A stretch of DNA of 64,000 bases from Caproiciproducens galactitolivorans (GTDB lineage: Bacteria > Bacillota > Clostridia > Oscillospirales > Acutalibacteraceae), in assembly GCF_026672255.1 (NCBI RefSeq), contig NZ_JAPOHA010000012.1:1-64000 (forward strand). The letters are read 5' to 3'. The notes below the pieces were generated by a model, which saw nothing but the letters and a program-made list of their open reading frames with translations, was not told where the DNA came from and ran no database searches. The translations under genes were made by a program, and so were the position numbers. Every line of letters starts with the position of its first letter. Position 1 is the stretch's first letter. Positions 51,301 through 57,981 of this stretch are shown here, one piece after another.

Positions 51301-52774
51301 GCGTGTCATCAATCCCATGCTCCCCGACAATCCCGGCAGCAAGGTTAACATGTGTGTCAACAACGTTTTCCGATTTTGGCACGACGGGCAGGACAAAAAG
51401 CTGACCCAACTTGTTTTCTGCGATATTTCCACTCCTAAAGGTCACGCCGCCGCCAAAGAAGAGCGGGCGGTGCGGGCCGGTGGAAAGCTCGCGGGCGGCA
51501 CGGAGCTTCATGCTTTACAGGACGCCACGCCGGAGGCCAACGCACCAGAAGCGTTCAGCGTCTACTCGGACATCCGCGACAAGCTCATCGCGCGGGGCGT
51601 CCCGGCCGGTGAGATCGCGTTCATCCACGACGCCGATACCGAAGTGAAGAAAAAGGAGTTGTTCGCAAAGGTGCGCGCCGGGCAGGTGCGCGTCCTCATA
51701 GGCAGCACAGCCAAAATGGGAGCCGGGATGAATGTGCAAGACCTCTTGATCGCCTCTCACGATCTCGACTGCCCTTGGCGTCCCGGTGATCTGGAACAGC
51801 GGTCCGGGCGTATCATCCGGCAGTACAACACCAACCCCGAAGGGCACATTTTCCGTTACGTCACCGAAGGGACATTTGACAGCTATTTGTGGCAAACTGT
51901 GGAAAATAAGCAAAAATTTATTTCGCAGATCATGACCAGCAAAAGCCCCGTCCGCTCCTGCGAGGACATCGACGAAACGGCGCTTTCCTACGCCGAAATC
52001 AAGGCCCTGTGCGCCGGGGACGAGAGGATCAAGGAGAAGATGGACCTCGATATGGATGTGGCCAAGCTGAAACTCATGAAAGCGAATCATCAAAGCCAGC
52101 AGTTCCGGCTGGAGGATAATCTTCTCAAATATTTCCCGGAGGAAATTGAGCGGAACAAAGGGTTCATCAAAGGGCTGGAAACGGATATGGCGACGCTGGA
52201 AGCACACCCGCATCCGAAGGACGGATTTTCCGGGATGGTGGTGCGGGGCGATTCTCTCACCGACAAGGACAACGCCGGAGCCGCCATTCTGGAAGCCTGC
52301 AAAGAGGTCAAGGGGCTGGAGCCGATGGAGATCGGCAGCTACCGGGGCTTTACCATGTCGCTGTCCGTGGAGGGGTTCGGACAGGATTTTATTCTCACCC
52401 TCAAAGGGCAAATGACACATCGCGTCACGCTGGGCAAGGACGCGCGCGGCAATCTGATCCGTATCGACAACGCCCTTTCCGATATGCCCAAACGGTTGCA
52501 AAATGTTCACGCCCAGCTTGATAATCTTCATTCGCAAATGGATGCGGCAAAGGCCGAAATTGGCAAGTCGTTCCCGCAGGAAGCGGAGCTTGCGCAAAAG
52601 AGCGCCCGCCTCGCGGAGCTGAACGCCCTGCTGGACATCGACAGCCGCGCCCCCGCCCAGCGGCAGGCGTCGGAAGTTCTGGAAAAAAGCGAAAGGCCCT
52701 CCGTGCTGGAGGGCCTGAAAACGCCCTGCGTCTGCGGAACAGGCAGAAAACCAAAACATGAGTTGACCCGATGA
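45380..52774 (+). CDS. Giant N6-methylase/SNF2 helicase fusion protein
   Basis: 2464 residues. Residues about 1-250 resemble ArdC-type N-termini (YPYHEQLMIYAQRPDATACA). A low-complexity Gly/Asp/Pro/Arg linker (about 255-375) is translated from the region that also encodes TnpV in another frame. The adenine methylase part has EPACGVGNFFG near 923 and NVPFG near 986. The SNF2-type helicase has HVVGAGKTYEM near 1615, FVDEAHNYKN near 1776 and QRSGRIIRQYN near 2139. A helical C-terminus ends the protein. Proteins of this type accompany Tn1549-like elements and may modify or protect incoming DNA. The start ATG lies 12 bases behind AAGGAG. Confidence 0.9.
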   Translation: MPTKLQACEQIAEKTAMQITASHESWTDFLKTAARLYKYPYHEQLMIYAQRPDATACAGYELWNEKMRRYIRRGSRGIALIDASGDKPRIRYVFDISDTGSRDDSRRPLLWEYHSENENVVTAALEQEYEVSGEKGLADQLEQIAGQLANEYWQEHQYDILHIVDGSFLEEYDEFNIGAQFRSAAAVSITYAVLSRCGLEPDEYFEHEDFLSIFDFNTPDTVSALGTAVSEQSGRVLRQIEVTVKNYEREHLAERSATHGEQFNLQPERGLPDSRPDNHGADGEHRQIREDAQGLPERAPSGPVQQPAVVGETVPAPVGDRADGDGAAGAHDAGTDEIGGRDGEPESIGPDALGGPHERPENAGRGNGSNGTYLQLSFFPSEKEQIQRIDEAESEKPSAFSVPVPQKPEKRGTAQADIDAALQEWNGSIESKHAVAEYMREHARDKDTAAFLRSVYGDDLPAFPVTVGRTSTDLPWTKVQRRIAQLIRENRFYTQEERPVPPDLSGQPITRIGDTITIGNGDASHEVDITLSDEQWAALQRAVPDSTAISLPYKVGDTVYLDNKPFEITDIGTSDVQLRDPALAYPIFRAESRENFERLLRQDSRNGPITEFFPADLGHTDADLREALTSGLLEQRDKENIAEYFRENEGNTRVAQRLSETYAGTSDTMELTTGETADFFATTTGFEIDIHDKYNSRRSARWDEISPILRALYQREQVGFSHEPVLREPANLDGKPSYEKGDHAVQDYGGHELSSTVGYVGEKDVRIDTGPYSWSHEVVSRDAFESGIRHDERNAALFTPEQSAAENFRITDDHLGEGGAKAKYGYNIAAIRTLKAIEAEGRTATPDEQQTLSRYVGWGGIPQAFDPDNAAWSKEYAELVGALTAEEYEMARASTLNAHYTSPTVIKAIYEAVKNLGFQTGNILEPACGVGNFFGLMPKSMAASRLYGVELDSITGRIAKQLYPNANITVAGFETTDRKDFFDLAVGNVPFGSYKVSDRAYEKLGFPIHDYFFAKTLDQVRPGGVIAFVTSRYTMDKQSPEVRRYIAQRAELLGAIRLPSNAFKANAGTEVTTDILFLQKRDRPIVIEPDWVNLGQTEDGIPVNSYFADHPEMVLGTIQWDDKMHGDKKETTCKPFPDTDLSEQLHEAVSHLQGQMAEAELPDLGENEEIDDSIPADPDVKNYSYTVVDGKVYYRENSRMVRPELNETAKARVMGMAELRDCVQKLIDQQLDEYASDTEIKRTQAELNRLYDAFSSKYGLINSRGNSLAFAEDSSYYLLCSLEVIDEDGRLERKADMFTKRTIRQRKIVTSVDTASEALSLSIAEKARVDMDYMASLTGKSPEALADELRGVIFRDLGEQDPASVPKAFYNLEKIPFVTADEYLSGNVRRKLQLAKAIAKMRPDLAEKIAPNIEALEAAQPKDLDASEIEVRLGATWIDKGYIQQFMEELLNPPSGVRDGIRVNYSSFTAEWSVSNKSSVGYNNVAAYVTYGTDRANAYRILEDSLNLRDTRIYDTVTDPDGKERRVLNSKETTLAQQKQQAIKDAFHDWIWRDPERRQTLTKKYNELFNSSRPREYDGRHLVFPGMNPEIKLREHQLNAVAHQLYGGNTLLAHVVGAGKTYEMIAAAMEGKRLGLCQKSLFAVPNHLTEQWASEFLRLYPSANILVTTKKDFEKRNRKKFCARIATGDYDAIIMGHSQFEKIPVSLERQKRLIQEQIWEIENGLEELKDSGAEQFTIKQLERTKKGLEARLKRLNDNSRKDDVVTFEQLGVDRLFVDEAHNYKNLFLYTKMRNVAGLSTTDAQKSSDMFLKCRYLDEITHSRGVVFATGTPVSNSMTELYTMMRYLQYETLKERNLVHFDCWASTFGETVTAIELAPEGTGYRARTRFARFYNLPELMLLFKEAADIKTADQLNLPTPKAVYHNEVAQPSEIQKEMVKKLSERAAAVHSGNIDPHLDNMLKITSDGRKLGLDQRVINPMLPDNPGSKVNMCVNNVFRFWHDGQDKKLTQLVFCDISTPKGHAAAKEERAVRAGGKLAGGTELHALQDATPEANAPEAFSVYSDIRDKLIARGVPAGEIAFIHDADTEVKKKELFAKVRAGQVRVLIGSTAKMGAGMNVQDLLIASHDLDCPWRPGDLEQRSGRIIRQYNTNPEGHIFRYVTEGTFDSYLWQTVENKQKFISQIMTSKSPVRSCEDIDETALSYAEIKALCAGDERIKEKMDLDMDVAKLKLMKANHQSQQFRLEDNLLKYFPEEIERNKGFIKGLETDMATLEAHPHPKDGFSGMVVRGDSLTDKDNAGAAILEACKEVKGLEPMEIGSYRGFTMSLSVEGFGQDFILTLKGQMTHRVTLGKDARGNLIRIDNALSDMPKRLQNVHAQLDNLHSQMDAAKAEIGKSFPQEAELAQKSARLAELNALLDIDSRAPAQRQASEVLEKSERPSVLEGLKTPCVCGTGRKPKHELTR
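46155..46508 (+). CDS. tnpV: TnpV-family protein nested inside the methylase-helicase gene
   Basis: A 117-residue ORF in the +1 frame relative to the big gene: MENNLTYSRNGDYLIPDLTI, SIGKYGRMRKDYLKEHRPVL, YNSLLLSEKLYPHLLEIERT, MRWVGLMNDLKTQAEETVLT. This is the TnpV family pattern. AAAGGAG lies eight bases before the ATG, an independent ribosome binding site inside the host gene. The overlapping codons of the big gene give a low-complexity linker, which suggests that the TnpV frame is the constrained one. Function of TnpV is unknown. Confidence 0.8.
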   Translation: MENNLTYSRNGDYLIPDLTITEQTESIGKYGRMRKDYLKEHRPVLYNSLLLSEKLYPHLLEIERTATARLERMMPELMKSAGVTESLKASDPMRWVGLMNDLKTQAEETVLTELIYS

Positions 52775-52778
52775 AGGA

Positions 52779-52815
52779 ACGGCTCCGGCACAGAATTATT
52801 TTGTGTCGGAGCCGT
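52779..52815. terminator. Bidirectional terminator between convergent genes
   Basis: ACGGCTCCGGCACA (52779-52792) pairs with TGTGTCGGAGCCGT (52802-52815), with one G-U pair. It lies directly behind the stop of the helicase gene at 52774 and overlaps the 3' end of the minus-strand gene at 52796. Confidence 0.7.
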
Positions 52816-53056
52816 CATTCTGCGTGGCTGCGGCCTTTGCCCTGCGTTTTTGTTTTTGCTCGGTTTTCTTCCGGCGTTTTTCATCTATCTCATGCAGCCA
52901 AACGCTGACCGGCGCTTTCCACGGTTCGCTTTTATTGGGGATGTTTTTGACAAGGCTGCGCGGATTCAGGCCGAGCCTTTTCGTCAGTTCAATGTCCTCG
53001 TTATTCAGGCGGCATTTCTTTTTCGCGTCCTGCCACATCTGTTTACTGTATGCCAT
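52796..53056 (-). CDS. Conserved small basic protein of the element, 86 residues
   Basis: Starts MAYSKQMWQDAKKKCRLNNE, with GLNPRSLVKNIPNKSEPWKA in the middle and a Lys/Arg-rich tail. This is a well-conserved hypothetical protein of clostridial elements, the only minus-strand core gene of element B. Likely binds nucleic acid by its charge. The ATG at 53056 with GGGGGTG before it is preferred over the GTG at 53062. Convergent with the helicase gene. Confidence 0.72.
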   Translation of the reverse strand: MAYSKQMWQDAKKKCRLNNEDIELTKRLGLNPRSLVKNIPNKSEPWKAPVSVWLHEIDEKRRKKTEQKQKRRAKAAATQNDGSDTK

Positions 53057-53120
53057 TCGCACACCCCCATTTCCTCGTAAATTATATCATAAATCAGGAC
53101 AAAGAATCAGGAGGTTAAAA

Positions 53121-53885
53121 ATGAATACTATACCTGTCTACAAATATCCGGCTACCTATGCCCGTGAGCATGATGAACTGGAGATTTACCGTGCGTCCCA
53201 CAAGGCGAACATTGCCTGCCGGGATGCCATCGACGATGCTATCCGAGACAATTACCGCAATAATTGTCTCGGCAGCGACAGCGCAAAACAGGTCATTGCC
53301 GAGTTTGGATTTGACCGCACTCTCTATGTGCTTGCGAACACTGTCCGCGAGAAAGATTGGGATGGGCGCATTGACCGCAGAAATAAGGATTGGGCGCGGA
53401 CGATTCCTGTCTTTGACGATGAAAATGGCTTTGGGGATAATCGAAACCGGGAATTTATCGTAGATAGAGCGCATCCCGGTCTGGTAGACCTTTTCATCAA
53501 TCAGGCGCGGCGCGAATATTTGTTGACCCAGCCTCTGACCAAAGAGGACATTCAGTCGGAGGCCGTGCGGCTGCTCCGGCGTCTGCAATCCGAACGTGAG
53601 CCGAACAGTCCCAGCGGGACGCATTTCATGGCGCAGATTTCGCCGGATTTTCTGATCCGCGCTTCCACCAAAGATCAGGACCGGCTGTTCGCTATGCTGC
53701 CGTTCAAATCTCTGTCCTTTTCCGCACTCAAGGATCGGAAAGGGATTTTCGCGTTCATCCAAAAGGATGAAAACCGCGACCAGCCACTTCGTCAGCGCAG
53801 GCCGTCTGTGCGCAAAAAACTGCAAACAACACAGGCCGAGACAAAGTCGCCCGCCTCGTCCAAGGGCAAGGAAATGGAGCTGTGA
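53121..53885 (+). CDS. DUF3849 domain-containing protein (copy B)
   Basis: A 254-residue protein, MNTIPVYKYPATYAREHDEL at the start, with a clear ribosome binding site (CAGGAGG, seven bases before the ATG). Unlike copy A at 592-1362 it has an intact upstream region. From FINQARREYLL on it is nearly identical to copy A; before that only about half of the residues agree. It is the first gene of mobilisation cassette B and stands one base before mobC. Confidence 0.82.
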   Translation: MNTIPVYKYPATYAREHDELEIYRASHKANIACRDAIDDAIRDNYRNNCLGSDSAKQVIAEFGFDRTLYVLANTVREKDWDGRIDRRNKDWARTIPVFDDENGFGDNRNREFIVDRAHPGLVDLFINQARREYLLTQPLTKEDIQSEAVRLLRRLQSEREPNSPSGTHFMAQISPDFLIRASTKDQDRLFAMLPFKSLSFSALKDRKGIFAFIQKDENRDQPLRQRRPSVRKKLQTTQAETKSPASSKGKEMEL

Positions 53886-53886
53886 C

Positions 53887-54225
53887 ATGGCGAATCGCAA
53901 CCGGCAAATCCAGCTCAAGTTTCGCGTTACCCCGCAGGAGCGCGAAATGATCGAACAGAAGATGGAGCAGCTCGGCACGAAAAATATGGCGGCGTATCTT
54001 CGTAAAATCTCCATCGACGGCTATATCATCAGGCTGGAGCTGCCGGAGCTGAAGGAGATGGTTTCCCTCCTGCGCCGGTCCAGCAACAATCTGAACCAGC
54101 TTACCAAGCGGGTGCATGAAACAGGGCGCGTTTACGACGCGGATTTGGAGGATATTGTCCAAAATCAGGAACGGCTGTGGCAGGCGGCTACTGATATTCT
54201 CGCCATGCTTGCAAAATTGAAATAG
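53887..54225 (+). CDS. mobC: MobC-family relaxosome accessory protein (copy B)
   Basis: A 112-residue MobC protein: MANRNRQIQLKFRVTPQERE and NNLNQLTKRVHETGRVYDAD. It helps the relaxase at 56262 to open the transfer origin. It differs from copy A (1364-1702) at about nine residues, several of them in the stretch IIRLELPEL. The ATG is one base after the DUF3849 stop. A GGGGC/GCCCC hairpin with seven T residues follows at 54223-54248. Confidence 0.88.
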   Translation: MANRNRQIQLKFRVTPQEREMIEQKMEQLGTKNMAAYLRKISIDGYIIRLELPELKEMVSLLRRSSNNLNQLTKRVHETGRVYDADLEDIVQNQERLWQAATDILAMLAKLK

Positions 54226-54248
54226 GGGCGTATGCCCCGCTATTTTTT
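54223..54248 (+). terminator. Terminator after mobC (copy B)
   Basis: A short GGGGC/GCCCC hairpin flanked by ATAG and CTAT, followed by seven T residues. It lacks the roughly 36 extra bases seen in copy A. Confidence 0.65.
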
Positions 54249-54317
54249 TGCCGCATCCTTGCAAAAAACAGCATAGGCGTTATAGTTGTATTAGAAATTG
54301 TAAAGGGGGCCGATTTT

Positions 54318-54608
54318 ATGAGGCTGATACTGAAAATACTCGTTGCTCCGGTCATTATGTCTCTGACCGTTTTCGTCTGGATATGCTCCGGTCTGCTGTA
54401 CTGCTCGGCGTGGGTGTTCGGCCTTGCCGGAACGGTCCTCGGCATCTTCGGTGTGCTGGCACTGATTACCCATCAGGTTACAAACGGGATCATCTTGCTG
54501 GTGATGGCGTTCCTCGTCAGCCCATTCGGAATTCCGATGGCGGCGGCATGGCTGATCGGCAAGATACAGGATTTGCGGTACGCGATTCAGGACCGGGTGT
54601 TTGGGTAA
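54318..54608 (+). CDS. CD1845-family membrane protein (copy B)
   Basis: A 96-residue hydrophobic protein nearly the same as that at 1830-2120 (about eight changes, including PVIMSLTVF for PVIVVLTVF). It has two or three membrane segments and the ending RYAIQDRVFG. It starts at ATG behind AAAGGGGGCC. It forms the left edge of the slot that holds TauE/TetR in this copy. Function unknown. Confidence 0.8.
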   Translation: MRLILKILVAPVIMSLTVFVWICSGLLYCSAWVFGLAGTVLGIFGVLALITHQVTNGIILLVMAFLVSPFGIPMAAAWLIGKIQDLRYAIQDRVFG

Positions 54609-54690
54609 AGATCAGTAAAGAGGGAAAAAAGACGTGAAGTTATTGCGGGCTTACTTGCCCATGCAACTCTGTTATGCAAAAAGGATATGA

Positions 54691-54726
54691 AACGAGGCAC
54701 CCATTCGAGTGGTGCCTCGTTTTTTC
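54691..54726. terminator. Terminator at the left edge of the TauE/TetR cargo
   Basis: AACGAGGCACC (54691-54701) pairs with GGTGCCTCGTT (54711-54721), followed by six T residues on the plus strand. On the minus strand the T-run is poor. It separates the CD1845 gene from the convergent TauE gene. Confidence 0.8.
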
Positions 54727-54772
54727 ACCTATGAGTTTGTCACATATATACCCGCACAGTTTGATATCCAGC

Positions 54773-55546
54773 TTATCTGAAAATTAATGTTCCACCCATA
54801 GCCACAATCATAACAAACAATACCGGCTGAAGCAGTCTTTCCAATTTTCTCTTGTCAGCTTTTTTAAGTAGGAACGGCCCCACAATCGCACCACACATTG
54901 TGCCTACAGCCAAAAATCCAACGAGTTTCCAATCAATATTACCGACACTTAAATGTGCCAAAAAGCCTGTGACCGCTATACCGAACAGTACCAACACGGA
55001 TGTCCCGACTGTCTCCAAAGCGGGACATCCCAGAATCATCAGTCCTGCCACGATTGGACCGCCGCCGCTTAGTCCCACTAATCCTGACATAATTCCACCG
55101 AGCAGTCCAAAACATATCGCTTTTACAGTATTTATTTTTCCGCTTTGAGAATCCTCGTTTGTATTTTCTTTGCTGTGCCTTTTTCTTAAAAAGGAAATCA
55201 GCATTTGCAGGGCAAGCAACAGCAAAATAATCCCGGTCAGTTTATTGTATAAATTCTGCGGCAAATACCCGGAGCACAGCGAACCGATAACCGCTCCTAC
55301 CGCACCGCCAATCAGCATGGTTATACCAAACCGCATATTTACATTTCCGGCTTTCCAGTGGCTGAAAGCGCCTACTGCGGTTGTCGGAATAGTAGTCGCC
55401 AGAGAGGTGGACGCTGCGACAGCGGGCGGTATATGAAAAAACACAGTTAAAATTCCTACATAGACGGCCCCACCACCGCCGCCTAAAGAAACGATCAATA
55501 AACCGACGATAAATCCGACAATAGGCAATGCAATATAAGTACCCAT
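54773..55546 (-). CDS. TauE/SafE-family membrane exporter
   Basis: A 257-residue membrane protein with about eight segments and the two halves typical of TauE/SafE: VGFIVGLLIVSLGGGGGAVY, AASTSLATTIPTTAVGAFSH, GGIMSGLVGLSGGGPIVAGL. The family moves sulfite, sulfoacetate or related organic anions across the membrane. The stop of the regulator gene lies two bases before its start, so it is co-transcribed with the TetR gene. A link to the sulfur-using BREX-like operon about 2.4 kb away is possible but only a guess. Confidence 0.85.
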   Translation of the reverse strand: MGTYIALPIVGFIVGLLIVSLGGGGGAVYVGILTVFFHIPPAVAASTSLATTIPTTAVGAFSHWKAGNVNMRFGITMLIGGAVGAVIGSLCSGYLPQNLYNKLTGIILLLLALQMLISFLRKRHSKENTNEDSQSGKINTVKAICFGLLGGIMSGLVGLSGGGPIVAGLMILGCPALETVGTSVLVLFGIAVTGFLAHLSVGNIDWKLVGFLAVGTMCGAIVGPFLLKKADKRKLERLLQPVLFVMIVAMGGTLIFR

Positions 55547-55547
55547 A

Positions 55548-56123
55548 TCAGCTCTCCCTTCTGTCTGTCAAAGACGAAATCAATCGATCCACAAGCTGGT
55601 CATAGCTTTCATTTACGTCTGCACTTGTTCCACGAAAAAATCCTGCTTCTTCCAGTGAGACAAAGCCATGTAAAGCGGCACGGAAACCCCGTACAAAATG
55701 GATCGTTTCTTTTTCGCTGTAGTGATATGGTTCCATCACCTGATACAAAATGCGAACGACCGCATGTCCGGCTTCCTGCACATTGTCATCCTTATAATCC
55801 GGGAATCGCAAAATCGCCTTATAGAGTTCAGGATTTTCTTTTGCATATTTACGATATGCTGTGGCAATTCCCATCAGAGCCTCACCTTTTGACCGGCCAA
55901 CCGCAGCGCAGCGAATCGCATTTTCCAGTCTGCTGACAGCAAGTTTCGCAATTCCTATGGAAAGCTCTTGCACTCCATTTAGGTGGTTATACAGAGACGG
56001 AGATTTAACACCCAGCTTGTCTGCTACTTGCAGCAAAGAAATGTTTTCCAGCCCTTTTTGCTCTGCCAATTCCGCTGCGGCATTCATAATAGTTTGTGCA
56101 TCCAGTCCTCTTTTTGCCCCCAC
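55548..56123 (-). CDS. TetR/AcrR-family repressor
   Basis: A 191-residue TetR-type regulator. N-terminal HTH: AQTIMNAAAELAEQKGLENI and LLQVADKLGVKSPSLYNHLN. The C-terminal ligand domain is of the WHG/TetR_C_33 kind (YRKYAKENPELYKAILRFPD, FRAALHGFVSLEEAGFF). The GTG at 56123 with GAGG eight bases before it is taken as start; GTG at 56132 is the alternative. Its own promoter carries a palindrome in the spacer, so it very likely represses itself and the TauE gene. Confidence 0.85.
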   Translation of the reverse strand: MGAKRGLDAQTIMNAAAELAEQKGLENISLLQVADKLGVKSPSLYNHLNGVQELSIGIAKLAVSRLENAIRCAAVGRSKGEALMGIATAYRKYAKENPELYKAILRFPDYKDDNVQEAGHAVVRILYQVMEPYHYSEKETIHFVRGFRAALHGFVSLEEAGFFRGTSADVNESYDQLVDRLISSLTDRRES

Positions 56124-56155
56124 ACTTATCACCTCACGATAACTATAATAATATT

Positions 56156-56184
56156 GTTATAAACTAATTAGATTAGTTTGTCAA
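56156..56184 (-). promoter_or_regulatory. Promoter with TetR operator in the spacer
   Basis: Read on the minus strand: TTGACA at 56184-56179, a 17-base spacer, and TATAAC at 56161-56156. A perfect palindrome, AAACTAAT (56161-56168) with ATTAGTTT (56172-56179), fills the spacer exactly, the classical place for a TetR-type repressor to block RNA polymerase. Confidence 0.8.
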
Positions 56185-56261
56185 TAAGTAAGTCTTATGC
56201 TAACTAAAAAATAAACTGATTGCTGGAGCACATTACGATAAGCAAAGGAGGGGTTTGATCT

Positions 56262-57668
56262 ATGGCAACGACGCGGCTGATGCCGCTGCATACCGGCAAA
56301 GGCCGGGATGTCGGCACGGCAATCAGCGATATTATTGATTACGCAGAAAACCCGGAGAAAACGGATTACGGCAGGCTCATCACCGGCTATGAATGCGACA
56401 GCCGGACAGCCGATGCCGAGTTCCTTTTTTCCAAACGGCAGTATGCCGCGCTCACCGGCAGGACGCGCGGTGCGGACGATGTGATTGCCTACCATCTCAG
56501 GCAGTCCTTTGTCCCCGGCGAGGTCACACCGGAGGAAGCAAACCGGATCGGCTGTGAGCTTGCCAAACGCTTTACAAACAGGAACCATGCTTTCATCGTC
56601 TGCACCCACATCGACAAACACCACATTCATAATCATATCATCTGGAATTCCACGTCCCTCGACTGTACCCGGAAATTCCGAAACTTTTGGGGAAGTACCA
56701 GAGCCGTGCGGCGGCTAAACGATACGCTGTGCATCGAGAATGGGTTTTCTATCGTGGAGAATCCGCAGCGGCACGGAAAGAGCTACAACAAATGGATGGG
56801 CGATCAGGCAAAACCCTCCAACCGGGAACTTTTGCGTGTGGCAATAGACGCAGCTCTTGCCCAAAAACCCGCCGATTTTGACGCGCTCCTGAAGCTCTTG
56901 CGGGACGCCGGATATGAAGTCAAAACGGGAAAAGTCCTTGCCCTGCGCGGGAAAAATCAGAAGCGGTTTATCCGATTGGATACGCTGGGCAGCGGCTACA
57001 GTGAAGCGGAGTTGCGGGCCGTCCTCTCCGGCGAAAAAACGCACAAACCGCGCAAGAAAATCATCCGGCCCATGCCGGAAAAACAAGTCAATCTGCTGGT
57101 GGATATTCAGGCCAAGCTTCGCGCAGGAAAAGGCATCGGTTACGAACGCTGGGCCAAGGTGTTCAATCTCAAGCAAATGGCGCAGACGGTGAATTATCTG
57201 ACCGAGCACAATCTGCTGGAATACGATGCGCTGGCCGCTAAAACGGCTTTGGCAACCGCCCGGTACAATGAGCTTTCCACACAAATCAAAGCGGCTGAAA
57301 AACGGATGGCCGAGATCGCCGTTCTGAAAACACAGATCATCAATTACGCCAAGACCCGCGACACCTATGTTGCCTATCGCAAGGCAGGCTACTCTAAAAA
57401 ATTTCTTTCAGAGCATGAGAGCGATATCCTGTTGCACAAGGCAGCGAAAAAATCATTCGACGAGCTGGGCGTGAAAAAACTTCCCACTGTCAAGAGCTTA
57501 CAGGCCGAATATGCGGCGCTTCTGGCAGAGAAAAAAGCGGCTTACGCTGATTATCGCAAGGCCCGCGATGAGATGAAAGAGCTGCTAACTGTCAAGGCCA
57601 ATGTGGACCGTTTACTTGGCGTTGACACATGGGGAAAAAGGCGAGAAAGCTCCCTCACCCGTACATGA
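56262..57668 (+). CDS. Relaxase/mobilisation nuclease, MobA/VirD2 type (copy B)
   Basis: A 468-residue relaxase nearly identical to 5449-6855: HUH motif HIDKHHIHNH at about 116-125, conserved MATTRLMPLHTGKGRDVGTA start, and a helical, lysine-rich C-terminal half. It would nick the transfer origin of element B. The start ATG has AAAGGAGG before it. The last residues (LLGVDTWGKRRESSLTRT) differ from copy A, showing that the 3' ends were replaced when different cargo was acquired behind the gene. Confidence 0.9.
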   Translation: MATTRLMPLHTGKGRDVGTAISDIIDYAENPEKTDYGRLITGYECDSRTADAEFLFSKRQYAALTGRTRGADDVIAYHLRQSFVPGEVTPEEANRIGCELAKRFTNRNHAFIVCTHIDKHHIHNHIIWNSTSLDCTRKFRNFWGSTRAVRRLNDTLCIENGFSIVENPQRHGKSYNKWMGDQAKPSNRELLRVAIDAALAQKPADFDALLKLLRDAGYEVKTGKVLALRGKNQKRFIRLDTLGSGYSEAELRAVLSGEKTHKPRKKIIRPMPEKQVNLLVDIQAKLRAGKGIGYERWAKVFNLKQMAQTVNYLTEHNLLEYDALAAKTALATARYNELSTQIKAAEKRMAEIAVLKTQIINYAKTRDTYVAYRKAGYSKKFLSEHESDILLHKAAKKSFDELGVKKLPTVKSLQAEYAALLAEKKAAYADYRKARDEMKELLTVKANVDRLLGVDTWGKRRESSLTRT

Positions 57669-57981
57669 AAAACAATGTGATGAAGATGCCGAAGGAATTT
57701 CAAATCAACGAGACACAAGTTCAAGAAATAGCGACAGCGTGAAAAGCCAATAAAAGCAAACGCGTAGATAGTGGTTGTGCAGCGCAATTCGTACCTGCTC
57801 GGGATAGTGTTTTTTGCAATTGATAAGTTTTATATGTCCACCAGTATGTATAAGAAAAACACAACCATCTTAATCTGGATCGTTGTGTTTTTTAGGCCTT
57901 AACTTAATGACATTGCCTTTATGAGAGACAGTGAAATTATAAACACTGTACATCATGAAGGAAGCATAAGCGTAGCTTTCC
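57669..57981. other. 313-bp region between relaxase B and the desulfurase gene
   Basis: It holds a 25-codon ORF that begins at ATG 57666 (MKNNVMKMPKEFQINETQVQ then EIATA, stop near 57741), a bidirectional terminator at 57855-57893, and an imperfect hairpin AAGGAAGC/GCTTTCCTT near 57958-57983. The short ORF overlaps the relaxase stop and may be the remnant of a gene cut by cargo insertion. No other gene is seen. Confidence 0.45.
57855..57893. terminator. Bidirectional terminator closing the BREX-like operon
   Basis: AAACACAAC (57857-57865) pairs with GTTGTGTTT (57882-57890). T-runs stand on both sides, so it serves both the plus-strand relaxase transcript and the minus-strand BREX-like operon that ends at 57982. 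Confidence 0.8.
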
